Positions 25,845-38,400 of a stretch of 64,000 bases of DNA are shown in pieces. This DNA is from Caballeronia insecticola (GTDB taxonomy: Bacteria; Pseudomonadota; Gammaproteobacteria; Burkholderiales; Burkholderiaceae), in contig NC_021288.1 in NCBI RefSeq assembly GCF_000402035.1, positions 372,001 to 436,000 of the forward strand. Direction: 5' to 3'. The first letter of the stretch is position 1; every line of letters starts with the position of its first letter. The notes beneath the pieces are model-generated. The model saw nothing but the letters and a program-made list of their open reading frames with translations, did not search any database and was not told the origin of the DNA. The translations under genes and the position numbers were made by a program.

Positions 25845-26147
25845 ATAAATCCTCGGTTGCGATATCGAAAAGGGAAATCCTTGCGGCCCGGATCATCTTC
25901 CGAGACCGGACGCAGAGAGAAGCGTCACGAACACCACTTGAACTAGTGCGACGAGTCTCGCCGGCGCGATGACTGAAAGAACCGCACACCGGCCGTGTGC
26001 TATTAGCCAGTAGCAGATGCGCTTGATTATTAGCGCAACGGACGTGCCACGCCGACTCCGTTTTGCAGGTTTCGTGAAGGGTCGGAATGAACAGGATCAG
26101 ATGCGACGGCCTCCGCCAGCAGACCGCCGCCGTTCTCATTTCGAGGC

Positions 26148-26510
26148 TTACCGATCAACACACGAAAAGCTCGCCACATCGGTCACATTGCCGCCGACGA
26201 ATTTCGGCCACGCGGGATAACGGCAAAGCGGCCGCGTGCGTCCGAGCTTCGCCGTGTTGAGGTCGCTCATTTGCAGGGTCTCGGGCGCAGCGCCCGATTC
26301 GACCCAGTGATCGAGCGCCGACAGCGAGTCGATCGCCGGATGAAACGGCCCCGTACCATGTCCGACTCCGGGCATCAGATAGAAGCGCACGAAGTCATCG
26401 AGCGCACGGCTCTTCCGATTTGATGGTTTAGCGCCAGAAGCAAAAGCGTCATCAACCGCCGCATCGTCCAACGCGTGGCCTCCCGAAGCCCCAATGCGCA
26501 CGCGCGACAT
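26148..26510 (-). pseudogene. C-terminal remnant of a tannase/feruloyl esterase
   Basis: The part from about 26398 down to 26148 reads DDFVRFYLMPGVGHGTGPF, then SLSALDHWVESGAAPETL and GRTRPLCRYPAWPKFVGG. This is the C-terminal end of the tannase family, including the catalytic His of GVGHG. The first 35 or so residues of the open frame do not resemble the family. The upstream 500-residue hydrolase body, with its GCSTGG nucleophile motif, is absent. The fragment cannot be an active esterase. It sits just downstream of the cupin gene. Confidence 0.7.
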
Positions 26511-26557
26511 GCATTTTATTTTTCAGCTTGATGCGCCGGCGCGCGGTTTGAGCGCCG

Positions 26558-26986
26558 TTAGTCGGTGACCAGCGGCCCCGAGTGATATTGCTCGTCGGTC
26601 ACCGGCTCCATCCATTCGACATTCTTGCCGTCGAGCAATTCGGTAAGCGCAAGATGCGACATGGCCGTGGTCGCAGCCGCTCCGTGCCAGTGTCGCTTGC
26701 CGCACGAGCACGAGACGATGTCGCCGGCGCGGATCTCTGTTCGGAGGCCGCCTTCGCATTGGGTCCAGCCGACGCCGCTGAGAACGACGAGTGTCTGCCC
26801 GAGCGGATGCGTGTGCCAGTTGGTGCGTGCGCCAGGCTCAAACGTCACGATACCGCCGCCGAGACGCGCCGGTTCCTCGGCCTGGAATAGGCTGTCGATA
26901 CGGACAGAGCCGGTAAACCAGCTTTCAGGGCCCTTGATTGACGGCTTCGTGCCGTTACGGACGATGGTCTGAGATGCTTTGGTCAT
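26558..26986 (-). CDS. Single-domain cupin protein
   Basis: This 142-residue protein is a small beta-barrel cupin. Motif 1 is RTNWHTHPLGQTLVVLSGVGW (His, His, Glu-equivalent Gln), and motif 2 is GDIVSCSCGKRHWHGA with the second His. Such proteins bind a metal and include small isomerases, dioxygenases and detoxification proteins found beside carboxymuconolactone-decarboxylase and oxidoreductase genes. It is the last intact gene of the minus-strand set with two aldo/keto reductases and a flavodoxin. The ATG follows AAAGAG. Confidence 0.82.
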   Translation of the reverse strand: MTKASQTIVRNGTKPSIKGPESWFTGSVRIDSLFQAEEPARLGGGIVTFEPGARTNWHTHPLGQTLVVLSGVGWTQCEGGLRTEIRAGDIVSCSCGKRHWHGAAATTAMSHLALTELLDGKNVEWMEPVTDEQYHSGPLVTD

Positions 26987-27030
26987 GATTGCGCTCTTTC
27001 AGGTTGTGGGGTGCTAGCCGGACTACTGCG

Positions 27031-28523
<1,493 letters not shown>

Positions 28524-28534
28524 GTTGTCTCGTG

Positions 28535-29566
<1,032 letters not shown>

Positions 29567-29691
29567 TCAACTACTTTAGGCGTCTCGGTTTCAAGCGAAT
29601 AGTCGATTTCGACTTGTACCAGTATCAAGCCAGGATTGATACTGACGATCCGCGCGTCCGCGCTATTTGAACCTTGGCAGAAGGACCGAAC

Positions 29692-30663
29692 ATGCCCATC
29701 AACGACTTCAGGGCGATCGCGACGTTCGCCAAAGCTGTCGAACTCGGCAGTATCAGGCAGGCCGCGCTGGCGCAAGGCGTCACGCCCCAGGCCGCCAGTC
29801 AGGCAATCGCGCAACTGGAGCAACATCTCGGAGTCCGCCTGTTACATCGGACGACGCGCAGCCTCGCCCTTACCGAGGAGGGGCAACGTTTTCTGGAGAA
29901 CACGCAGCCCGCTCTCGCGGCACTCGACCGGGCTCTTGCCCAGGCGCGGGAGTCCAGGGAGGAGGTCACAGGGCCGCTGCGCATCGTTGGCCCGAAATCG
30001 TCGTTCGCCGCTATCCTCATGCCGCTGCTTGACGAATTCTGTCGCGAGCACCCCGGCATTCAGCCGGATGTCCATCTCGACGATGGTATTGGCAACTGGG
30101 TGCTTGACCGCGTCGATGTTGGATTTCGGATAGGGATGTCGGCCAGCGAAGGCGTAATCGGTCGACAACTATTCCCCATCCAGATGATTGTATGCGCGAC
30201 GCCCGAATACCTTAAAACGCACGGGACGCCATCGACATTGGATGACCTGACGGCACACCGCTGTAGCGTGTTTCGGCATCCGGTCACAGGCAAGGTCGCG
30301 CCCTGGTACTTTACCGTCGATGGAAAACTCGAACATCGTCAGATGTCGCCCGCATTTGCCACCAACGATACGGAGCTTGAAGTGCAAGCCGTACTCGCCG
30401 GGCAAGTGATGGGGCAGCTTGCGAGCTTCTCGGCTGCATCCCATATCCGTGCGGGACGACTGGTGCCAGTTCTCCTGCAGCATATAAGTGCGCACATCGG
30501 TTTGCACCTTTACTACGGAAACCGAACAGCTCAGCCCAAGCGAGTGCGAGCATTTCTGGATCTAGCTTTGGCTCGCCTTAATGATTGCAACGACTACGTC
30601 CTCGCCGACAAAGAGCTCGTGCGGTTTAAGTCACGACCCAAGCGGTCAGGTCGCTCGGAATAG
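29692..30663 (+). CDS. LysR-family regulator, divergent from the aldo/keto reductase operon
   Basis: This protein has about 323 residues. The N-terminal helix-turn-helix (FAKAVELGSIRQAALAQGVTPQAASQAIAQLE) is followed by a LysR effector domain of the CrgA/PenR-like subgroup. The start is ATG 29692, preferred because AGAAGGA lies at the right spacing. An upstream in-frame codon at 29674 has no ribosome site. The 167-base divergent region shared with the aldo/keto reductase gene should contain its operator. Control of the redox operon is inferred from this layout. Confidence 0.88.
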   Translation: MPINDFRAIATFAKAVELGSIRQAALAQGVTPQAASQAIAQLEQHLGVRLLHRTTRSLALTEEGQRFLENTQPALAALDRALAQARESREEVTGPLRIVGPKSSFAAILMPLLDEFCREHPGIQPDVHLDDGIGNWVLDRVDVGFRIGMSASEGVIGRQLFPIQMIVCATPEYLKTHGTPSTLDDLTAHRCSVFRHPVTGKVAPWYFTVDGKLEHRQMSPAFATNDTELEVQAVLAGQVMGQLASFSAASHIRAGRLVPVLLQHISAHIGLHLYYGNRTAQPKRVRAFLDLALARLNDCNDYVLADKELVRFKSRPKRSGRSE

Positions 30664-30915
30664 CGCACTGGGGTCCGCTCTGGTATGTCTCGCGCCCATT
30701 GACCGTGCGACCGGACCCGGTCGCAAAGCGGGCGTTCGCGCGGCTTCGTCCGAAGGTCGGCAATGGGTCGTGCGGCGTCGCTCGGCGTCAGGTAGCCGCC
30801 GGTTGAACAAGGTGCTTCGCTTACGTCAGGTAGCTATACTCCAACTCGACGAGATCCTTGAACCTGCAGCAAGATTTGATCAGCGTCCGTTACTTTGGGC
30901 AAACTCTCTACATCC

Positions 30916-31683
30916 ATGCTGCCAATTGCCGACCGTTGGTTTGAACTCAAGCGCATCAGTGATGAAATCACCCTGCTCTGGGAACCTCATGTCGTGCCTC
31001 TGATGCGGTGCAATATTTGGCATGTGCGGGGCCGCGACCGCGACCTGATGATCGACACAGGAATGGGCATCGCCAGCCTGCGTGACGCGGCCCGGCATCT
31101 GCTCCAGAAGAACGTGACAGCAGTCGCAACACATACGCACTCGGATCATGTGGGCGGACATCACGAGTTCGAGCACACGCTTGTCCACGAACTCGAGGCC
31201 GACAATCTGCGCTCGCCACGCGAGCGCGGCACGCTCCTGGCGTCGGTATTGGGCGATGCTGCGATTCGTCGATACCACGAATTCGGCTATCCGTTCGATG
31301 GCGATCTGATCACCGCCGTTCCAAATGCCGGTTACCAGATGACCGACTACTGCGTGCGAGCTGCGTCCGTCACGGAAATTGTCAAGGAAGGGAATATTGT
31401 CGATCTCGGTAACCGGCATTTCGAAGTCCTCCATCTGCCAGGTCATTCACCGGGGAGCATCGGTCTTTGGCAGCCGAGCACCGGCACGTTGTTTTCCGGC
31501 GATGCGATCTACGATGGCCCGCTGCTGGACGAGATCGGCGGCGCCGATATCCTGACCTATGTGCGTACGATGAAGCGTTTGCGCGATTTGCCCGTGCAAA
31601 TCGTCCACGCGGGACACGACGCGAGCTTCGGACGGGACCGACTGGTCGCCCTGATCGACGCGTATCTGGCGAAGCGCGAATGA
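30916..31683 (+). CDS. MBL-fold metallo-hydrolase
   Basis: This protein has about 255 residues and the metallo-beta-lactamase fold. THTHSDHVGGHHEF supplies HxHxDH, LHLPGHSPGSIGLW the third metal-site His, FSGDAIYDG the bridging Asp, and HAGHDASFG the final His. The family includes glyoxalase II and lactonases. ATG 30916 is taken rather than the earlier in-frame TTG at 30895 because MLPIADRWFEL looks like the native start. It follows the LysR gene on the same strand with about 250 bases between, so it has its own promoter. Substrate unknown. Confidence 0.85.
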   Translation: MLPIADRWFELKRISDEITLLWEPHVVPLMRCNIWHVRGRDRDLMIDTGMGIASLRDAARHLLQKNVTAVATHTHSDHVGGHHEFEHTLVHELEADNLRSPRERGTLLASVLGDAAIRRYHEFGYPFDGDLITAVPNAGYQMTDYCVRAASVTEIVKEGNIVDLGNRHFEVLHLPGHSPGSIGLWQPSTGTLFSGDAIYDGPLLDEIGGADILTYVRTMKRLRDLPVQIVHAGHDASFGRDRLVALIDAYLAKRE

Positions 31684-32137
31684 TCGTTATCAAAAATACA
31701 GCGTGGAACGGCGATAAACCATCGGCATGGATCCCTTTCGGCCAATTTCTGCCGGTCAGCCCTCTCGCAAAGCCGTCATTTGAACAGCTCGTTCACTCCT
31801 GATAACGGCCGCTTAACTGACTCCCTTCAATCGGGCCGGGGGGAAACAACAGATGTATCTAGCCGCTCTATTTTCGCGACCCACCGCGCTTTTCAAACAA
31901 GACATCCCCGTTTGGAACGTTAATCGCGCAAGCGTGTCAGCAGGCGGGCATCCATCTCAAGTCGACGATCCCCAACTGTTCAATCTCCGCCCTCATGTCC
32001 AAGGCCCTGCATCCGGCAGGATCGACGCGGAGCACGCCCCGCGGCGCTCGGCTGGTGCGGCTCGCAATTGGACTGCCGTGCATGCCGGGGGAACGAGCAT
32101 CAATGTTCTCTTTGCCGCGAGTGATGGCGGGCTGGAC
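31684..32137. other. Gene-free spacer before the MFS efflux gene
   Basis: No credible gene is seen in these 454 bases. A plus-strand frame from 31853 has a G-rich stretch before its ATG, but its codon choice is unlike the neighbours and it overlaps the 3' end of the convergent transporter. No family resemblance was found. Confidence 0.5.
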
Positions 32138-33574
32138 TCAACGAGGCGCGGTCCTTGCAGCGGCCTGAATGCTCGATCTTGAAGCGACGATAGACAGCAC
32201 GGCGGAAACGGTCAGACTGCCGCCGACACACATCATTGCGACGACAAGTGCTCTGGCGAGGATTTCCGGATCCGGTGAAGTCCCTGCGACACTGAAGAAG
32301 ACGCCGCCAATGACCGCGACACCCAGTGCTGCGCTGATTTGCAACGCCGAATTCGTGATGCCCGCGATCATCCCGGAACCGGTCGCCGGTGCTCGATTGA
32401 TAACCGAGCGCACCAGCGTCGGCAGCGCCCAGCCCTGACCGAATCCCAGGAGTGCTACCGCCCCGATCAGCGGAAACTGAGCCGGCATCTGTCCGGGCGC
32501 GCCGGCCACGAGGGCGGCGAGGAGTATGCAGCCGGCGACCTCGAGCATCATGCCGATGGCGGGGACGCGGTCGCCGAAGAGTCGAATAGCCAGCGGTGTC
32601 GTCAACGGCCCGATAAAGGCGCCGACCCCGAATGGCAAGAAAACCAGCCCTGTCTCTAATGGGCTCATGCCAAGTGCCGCCTGAAGGTAGACGGAAAACG
32701 TCAGGAAGAATGCTGAGACGACGTAGAAGAAGAGGACGCCCGTAAGTCCGCTCATCAGACCAGGCCTGCGGATCAGCTCCACGCTGATCAGGGGCACGCC
32801 GCCTAGGCGGGCGTAGGCCATCTCATATCGGCAGAAGCCTACGGCAGCGACGGGGCACGCAATGAGCATCGCGCAGGCCCACCACGGCCAATCCAACTCC
32901 CGCCCTTCGACCAGGGGCACGATGAGCAAGCCCAGCGTGAGCGCGCAAAGTAGCACCCCGATCCGGTCTACAGGTGCCGGGCTGTCACCGCGGACGTCAG
33001 GTAGCAACGGCAGTCCGAAGATCAGGACGGCAGCGACGACGGGCAAATTGATGAGAAAGACGACGCGCCACGCCAAGTGAAAGAGGTCCGCAGAGATCAA
33101 CGCACCCCCGAGCGCCTGCGCGGCGACTGCGGCCAGTCCCACCGCGGCGCCGTAGAGGCCCAAGGCGCGCGCGCGCTCGTTCTCTGGAAACAGGGCGTGA
33201 ATGGAGGCCAGTCCCTGCGGCGCCATGGCGGCGGCGCTCAGGCCCTGCAGCACACGCCCGAGTACGAGCATGGCGGGTGACGATGCGAGGCCGCAGATCA
33301 CCGATGTCAGTCCGAAGCCCGTGACGCCGATCAGGAAGATCCTCCGCCGGCCGAAGAGATCGCCTAGCCGTCCTCCTGTGATAAGGAAGACCGCGTAAGC
33401 CGCGGCGTATCCGGAAATAACGAGTTGCAACTCTGCAGCGCTTGTGTGGAGGGTGCTTTGGATGGACGGCAGGGCGACGTTCACGATGAAGAAGTCCAGC
33501 GGAGGCAGAAATGCTCCCACCAGCAACACCGCGAACGCCGACCATCGACGCGTGGAAGAGGTTGTCGTATGCAT
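32138..33574 (-). CDS. DHA2-type MFS drug efflux transporter
   Basis: This 478-residue inner-membrane protein has about 14 hydrophobic segments, as in the EmrB/QacA (DHA2) group. It carries the N-terminal FLPPLDFFIVNVALPSIQ signature (motif D1) and GGRLGDLFGRRRIFLIG (motif A). RVLQGLSAAAMAPQG is motif B and contains the conserved Arg. It begins 25 bases after the SnoaL-like gene and is thus probably the second gene of a two-gene operon under the divergent TetR regulator. Export of a toxic organic compound is the likely role. The ligand is unknown. Confidence 0.9.
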   Translation of the reverse strand: MHTTTSSTRRWSAFAVLLVGAFLPPLDFFIVNVALPSIQSTLHTSAAELQLVISGYAAAYAVFLITGGRLGDLFGRRRIFLIGVTGFGLTSVICGLASSPAMLVLGRVLQGLSAAAMAPQGLASIHALFPENERARALGLYGAAVGLAAVAAQALGGALISADLFHLAWRVVFLINLPVVAAVLIFGLPLLPDVRGDSPAPVDRIGVLLCALTLGLLIVPLVEGRELDWPWWACAMLIACPVAAVGFCRYEMAYARLGGVPLISVELIRRPGLMSGLTGVLFFYVVSAFFLTFSVYLQAALGMSPLETGLVFLPFGVGAFIGPLTTPLAIRLFGDRVPAIGMMLEVAGCILLAALVAGAPGQMPAQFPLIGAVALLGFGQGWALPTLVRSVINRAPATGSGMIAGITNSALQISAALGVAVIGGVFFSVAGTSPDPEILARALVVAMMCVGGSLTVSAVLSIVASRSSIQAAARTAPR

Positions 33575-33598
33575 AAGGTTAGGCGGTCGGGGGCCGCG

Positions 33599-34072
33599 TC
33601 AGGCCGGGAGGCCGAAGCGTTCTGTTCCAGTGATGGGGTGCCAGTTTTGGAGCGGCGTAGCGTAGTGCATGGTGAAGGTGCGCTCCAGGAATGCCCAGCG
33701 GCCTTCGCGTCGCTGATAGAGGTCGCGGTATTGGCCGCTCACTTGAAGCGTGCCCTGATCGACGTCGTAAAAAAGACAGTCCGCCGCCACCAGCCCGTGG
33801 CCGTTGTCACCCTCCACCGTGATCAGGGCATTCGCCATCCAATGATGCATGTGGGGCATGCGCTTCATGTTGATGCGTGCTTGCGCCAGGATGGCATCCA
33901 GGCCATCGGCGTTGCCGTTCGCACCCAGAAGCAGTCGCGATTCGGGATGCCAGAGCGTGGCGAGCAGCTCGAGGTTCATGGTGTCGAACGCCTCGGCGTA
34001 GTTGGCGATCAGCGCATCGATGGCGAAGCGGCTTTCGATGGCGTCAAGGCGTGCTTCGAGTTCTCTGGACAT
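33599..34072 (-). CDS. SnoaL-like / NTF2-fold protein
   Basis: This 157-residue protein matches the SnoaL_4-type NTF2 fold. It has an N-terminal helix with IDALIANYAEAFDTMNLELLATLWHP, a central MHHWMANALITVEGD strand, and a C-terminal GQYRDLYQRREGRWAFLERTF. Relatives include small-subunit-like domains of aromatic dioxygenases and ring-hydroxylating or dehydratase enzymes. It leads the operon with the MFS pump, and TetR-type operators precede it. It may modify or bind the compound that the pump exports. Confidence 0.85.
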   Translation of the reverse strand: MSRELEARLDAIESRFAIDALIANYAEAFDTMNLELLATLWHPESRLLLGANGNADGLDAILAQARINMKRMPHMHHWMANALITVEGDNGHGLVAADCLFYDVDQGTLQVSGQYRDLYQRREGRWAFLERTFTMHYATPLQNWHPITGTERFGLPA

Positions 34073-34083
34073 AGGTTATTTCC

Positions 34084-34097
34084 GTACCGAACGGTAC
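34084..34097. promoter_or_regulatory. TetR operator copy A
   Basis: The inverted repeat GTACCG-AA-CGGTAC has perfect arms and begins 12 bases upstream of the SnoaL-like start codon at 34072. It overlaps the leader of that operon. It matches copies B and C in the same divergent region. Confidence 0.65.
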
Positions 34098-34155
34098 ATA
34101 TATGGTGAAAAAAATGCGGGGTTCGTGTGATGACCCCGCGCTGCTCAGGATTTAC

Positions 34156-34169
34156 GTACCGACCGGTAT
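34156..34169. promoter_or_regulatory. TetR operator copy B
   Basis: GTACCG-AC-CGGTAT is an inverted repeat with one arm mismatch, mid-way in the divergent region between the SnoaL-like gene and the TetR gene. It is followed by an AT-rich stretch suited to a -10 region. Confidence 0.65.
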
Positions 34170-34267
34170 AAATATAAGAGAACTTGGAAGGCCGCGTCAA
34201 CTGCGTTCTTGAACGGCCCGCTACCATGTGCGGGGAGGTTGTACGTCGCGACTTGTCCAGAGATTGT

Positions 34268-34281
34268 GTATCGACTAGTAT
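34268..34281. promoter_or_regulatory. TetR operator copy C
   Basis: GTATCG-AC-TAGTAT is a weaker copy of the same 14-bp motif. It lies 27 bases before the proposed TetR start at 34308 and merges into an AT run. It fits autoregulation. Confidence 0.55.
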
Positions 34282-34307
34282 ATATATTTTGAATGGCGGA
34301 GATGTTT

Positions 34308-34931
34308 ATGGTTCAGCGGGGTCGGCCACGTGCGTTCGACCGTGATGCGGCGATCATTTCGGCGATGCACCTTTTCTGGGAACATGGCTATGAGTCGACG
34401 TCTTTGTCGCAGTTAAAGGCGGCGATCGGCGGGGGCATCTCCGCGCCTAGCTTCTATGCGGCCTTTGAGTCTAAGGAGGCGCTGTACAAAGAGGCGTTGG
34501 AGCGATACATGGAGATTTACGGCAAGGTGACCCGTAGCCTCTATGACCCGTCGCTTTCGCCACGGGAAGGTGTGTTCCTGGCACTGCTCCGGTCGGCAAG
34601 GATGCAGATTGAGAGCGGCCACCCGAAAGGCTGTATGGTCGCACTGGGCGTTGTCGGGGCCAGTTCCACCGGCAGCGAAGCGGTCACCCAGTTGCTTCGT
34701 GAGGTGCGCAGTCGAACACGCGCCGGCTTTCGCGCCTGCGTAGCGCGGGGCATTGAGAGTGGGGAACTGCGCAGCAGCACGGATCCAGCATCGCTGTCCA
34801 ACGCGTTCGACTGCTTTTTCCAGGGACTGTCTGTGCTCGCCCGCGATCGTGTCCGGCATGCCGTCATCGAGAAGGCCGTGACCGACGCGATGGGGATGTG
34901 GGATGCCGCAGTGGGGGCAGCGGATGCCTAA
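34308..34931 (+). CDS. TetR/AcrR-family regulator of the efflux operon
   Basis: This protein has about 207 residues. The N-terminal DNA-binding domain (GRPRAFDRDAAIISAMHLFWEHGYESTSLSQLKAAIG, then APSFYAAFESKEALY) is typical of the TetR/AcrR group. An all-helical ligand-binding domain containing GCMVALGVVGASS follows. ATG 34308 is chosen because GGAG lies six bases before it. An in-frame ATG at 34293 lacks this. It is divergent from the SnoaL-like/MFS operon, and three copies of a 14-bp inverted repeat lie between. Repression relieved by the pump substrate is the expected mode. Confidence 0.88.
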   Translation: MVQRGRPRAFDRDAAIISAMHLFWEHGYESTSLSQLKAAIGGGISAPSFYAAFESKEALYKEALERYMEIYGKVTRSLYDPSLSPREGVFLALLRSARMQIESGHPKGCMVALGVVGASSTGSEAVTQLLREVRSRTRAGFRACVARGIESGELRSSTDPASLSNAFDCFFQGLSVLARDRVRHAVIEKAVTDAMGMWDAAVGAADA

Positions 34932-35476
34932 GAAGGTCTGCAAAACCCAGTACGCACCCCTCATTGCCTGAGAACACCTGAGCCGCGACAACGCGCTGAG
35001 TGTAATGGGCAGACCACTCACACGGGTTGCAATTTAAATCCAGCAAGGCATGCTTCGATCATTCGGAGACGTAAAGCGCTTTGTGTAGACTTCGCAATAC
35101 CGGTCTGTTGGCGCCTATGACATGCTCGCAATACGAAACGGTTGCGCGTCCGAAGGCTCGGTATTACCGTTCCACGTTTCGTTGCTGCCATTCAATTTAC
35201 TACCGCGGGACCGGCAGCTTCGGGTCGGTTTGGAGCGGTCGCTGTCGGGCACGATGCGGCCAAGAGCTGCCTGTCGCTGCGAACTTCTGAGCGACGGCTT
35301 CACACTGATCTTAGTCATTCACGACCAAGCTCACGAATGACCGCTTCGATCGGCGCCTGTCATACTTTGTTGCAGAACGGCAGTCGGTGAGTCATCAGCT
35401 TACCCATCTGGTGATGGATGCCAGGGTGATGCTGACGCAAGTCTTTTGATTCCGGCCAACTACCCAATCCATTTCC
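34932..35476. other. Left flank of the accessory island, degenerate non-coding DNA
   Basis: These 545 bases hold no credible gene. Codon bias of every short frame is poor and base composition is lower in GC than the flanking genes. Segments such as 35140-35345 (with GGGTCGGTTTGGAGCGG) resemble degenerate intergenic remnants often found beside accessory islands. Similar text recurs at 41600-41830. The promoter of the large gene at 35477 must lie here. Confidence 0.45.
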
Positions 35477-38400
35477 ATGGCCCCGAACAAGCACAAAAAA
35501 CCGAAGCCATTCACAGCTACAGCTCCTGCCACGGCGCCAGCAGAAGGCGAGCGCCGAGCACTCCGTGGATATATCGGCCAGTATGAGAGGGCGGGCGCTG
35601 CAATCTATGCAGCGCTCGAGCGCGACGAGCTGATGTGGATCGGCGTCGCCGACCGCAACGCGGGCATTGCCGACGACCTGGTACTCGGCTTCGATGGCTT
35701 GGTGGTCGGCCACCAGTTCAAGACGTCCAAGTTCCCTGGAACCTTCACTGTTGAGACGCTGCTTACTGGCGCCAACGGCCTCTTGAAACCCCTGGTTCAT
35801 GCTTGGCAATGCCTGCGCAAGGACAACACTGGAAGCCGCATCGAGATTCGCCTGGTTGTCAATGATTTTCCGTCGATTACTGACAAGCCAGGCGACGGTA
35901 CGCCGCCCCACAGCGCGGCATTTCTTGATGAGCTCCAGCAGCATGCAAATCGACCGCTAGCGGATTGGCACATGCCGGAATGGAGCCGACTGATCGACCA
36001 CCTGCACCGTGAAGCCGGACTGGACGATGACGACTTCGAACAGTTCTTGCACGGCCTTCGTGTTGTAAGCGGAGCTGCGGCGGACTTCATCCAGGCGCAC
36101 AAGCTGAACGCCGAACAGGCGCGACAGGCATCCGAGATTGCCAGCGTATTGCCTAAACTAGTCGCCGACGCACGCGACAAGGACAGGTGGACGCGTGATG
36201 AGCTGCTTCGTGAGCTTGGCTGGCGCGATCCCGCCAAGACGCTGCTCATCCATCGGTTTCCAGTCGGCGCGTATGTCCAACGCAACCGCGGCACTGAGGT
36301 CAAGCTGCTGGCCGCGTTGCAAACCACCGGCCAGGGCTACGTCTCACTCGTAGGTCCGCCTGGCTCCGGGAAATCCACCCTCCTACAGGTGGCGCTGGCC
36401 ACCGAAGCAAACATCCGGCTCGTCCGCTACCTGGCGTACGTGCCGGGCGCTGCCCAGGGCGTGGGTCGCGGAGAGGCCGATAACTTTCTGACCGATGTCG
36501 GCACGCAGCTGCGCAACAGCGGTTTGACCGGACTGCGTCTTCGCGATGACTCGCTGCATGAGCGACGCGAACAGTTCGGCGTCCTGGTGCGGCAGGCTGG
36601 GGAACGCTTCGACCGCGACGGGATCCGAACGATCATCGTCGTCGACGGGCTCGACCATGTGCCTCGCGAAGAGCGGCCGACAAATTCGCTGCTGGGCGAG
36701 CTACCTCTTCCCGCGGCCATCCCAAATGGGGTTGTGTTCGTCCTCGGCACGCAGCGGCTGGATCTCGCGAATCTGAAGCCCGCTGTTAAGGAACAAGCGG
36801 AGAAGAACGAGCGGCTGGTTCTCATGAGCCCCCTCGGCCGCGAGGAGGTCGCACGGATGGCGGATGCTCTTGGCCTGCCTGCCGACATTCCGCGATCAGA
36901 GCTGAGCAAGCTCACGCATGGCCATCCGCTGGCAACGCGCTACTTGATTCAGGCGCTGTTGCACGCGGGCGCAGCCGGCCGCAAGCACCTGCTCAGTGGC
37001 GGGATGCCGTTCGACGGTGACATTGAGACCGTGTATACCGCCGCCTGGCGCGAAATTGCAAGCGACAGCGATGCCATGGACGTGCTTGGTTTCATCGCCC
37101 GGGCCGAGGCACCCATGGACCTGCGGCTGCTGGCCACGGTGGTCAAGGAGTTCGCGATTGAGCGAGCACTGGTCGTTGCACGGCACCTGCTCCGCAGTTC
37201 ACCCCAGGGATGGAGTGTGTTCCACAACAGCTTCAGGCTGTTCGTCATCGCCCAACCGCGAATCCGCCTCGGTAGCGTCGACGCCGAATATTCCCAGCGC
37301 GTGTACCGCGACCTCGCCAAACTGGCGAAGAACGCGCCGCACGAATCGGCGCAGCGGTGGCTTGAGTTGCGCTACCGCGCCCGTGCCGGCGACGGTGCCG
37401 ATGTGCTTGCGCTGGCGATGCCCGCTCGCTTCAGACAACACCTGGCTGACGGGCGTTCTATCGCCGAGATCCACGCCGATATCCGGCTGGCTCTGCTAGC
37501 AGTGCGTGGAACGCACGATGCGACCGCCTTCACACGGCTGTTGCTGTGTAGTGACGAAGTGGGCCGGCGCGAAACAGCCCTTGAGTATGCCAACCAGCTT
37601 CCACTGGCGATGCTGGCAGTCGGGGACATCGATTCAGCCGTCTCTTTCGTGCAGTACTTCCCCAGCCAGGGCTACGAGGTTGTCGACGCTCTGTTGGCGC
37701 GAGGCGACTTCGAGCGCGCGAAGGAGCTATTTGAAAGCCTCGAACCACTATCGCAGCTCCACACGTCCAAGTTCCAGAACCACGGGCACGACCACAACAT
37801 CAAGGAATTTGAGAGGTGGGCAAGGCGCGTCGTTCATTTCCGGGACACCGAGCAGATCCAGACAGCGATTGACCACCTCGCTGCAGAGAGGCTACGCCAG
37901 CCCGATAAGCTGGATCCAGAAACGTTCAGCGCGCTGCGCCAACATTTGAGGAGGGAAGCCGCAGAGGCAACGCTCCTTAAGAAAGTTGGCACCGATCCAC
38001 AAGAACTCTGCGGCGAGCTCGGAGTAGACAACGAAGACAAGCCGTCTGTAATAGTTCGCGCAGGGCTTTTAGCAAGTCGGCATGGCGACGTTGCGCAAGC
38101 GCTTGCCCTATTTGACGCCGCTGTCGCCCTTCCCAGCTTCGATGAGGTGCCAAACGGCTACCGCCGCCGTATGGCACTGATTGCATTCCAAGCTGGCCGT
38201 CGTGACCTCGCCGAAGCCCTGTTCGACAAGTTGGTCGCACCGATGATCTCCATGTGCGACGACGAGACGGACTTGGCTGGGCTGGGTGATCTGGTCGGCG
38301 CGGTAATGCATCACGCGAGGCTTTGCATGCTGCTCAACAAGCCACGGCCAAGCGCAACACCATCCAAGCATTCCTTCCTTCGTCCGTTCCAGCAGCACGC

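Noticed and set aside
31853..32182. 109-residue plus-strand frame with a G-rich stretch before its ATG
   Set aside because: Codon use is unlike neighbouring genes, it overlaps the 3' end of the MFS gene, and no family resemblance is visible.
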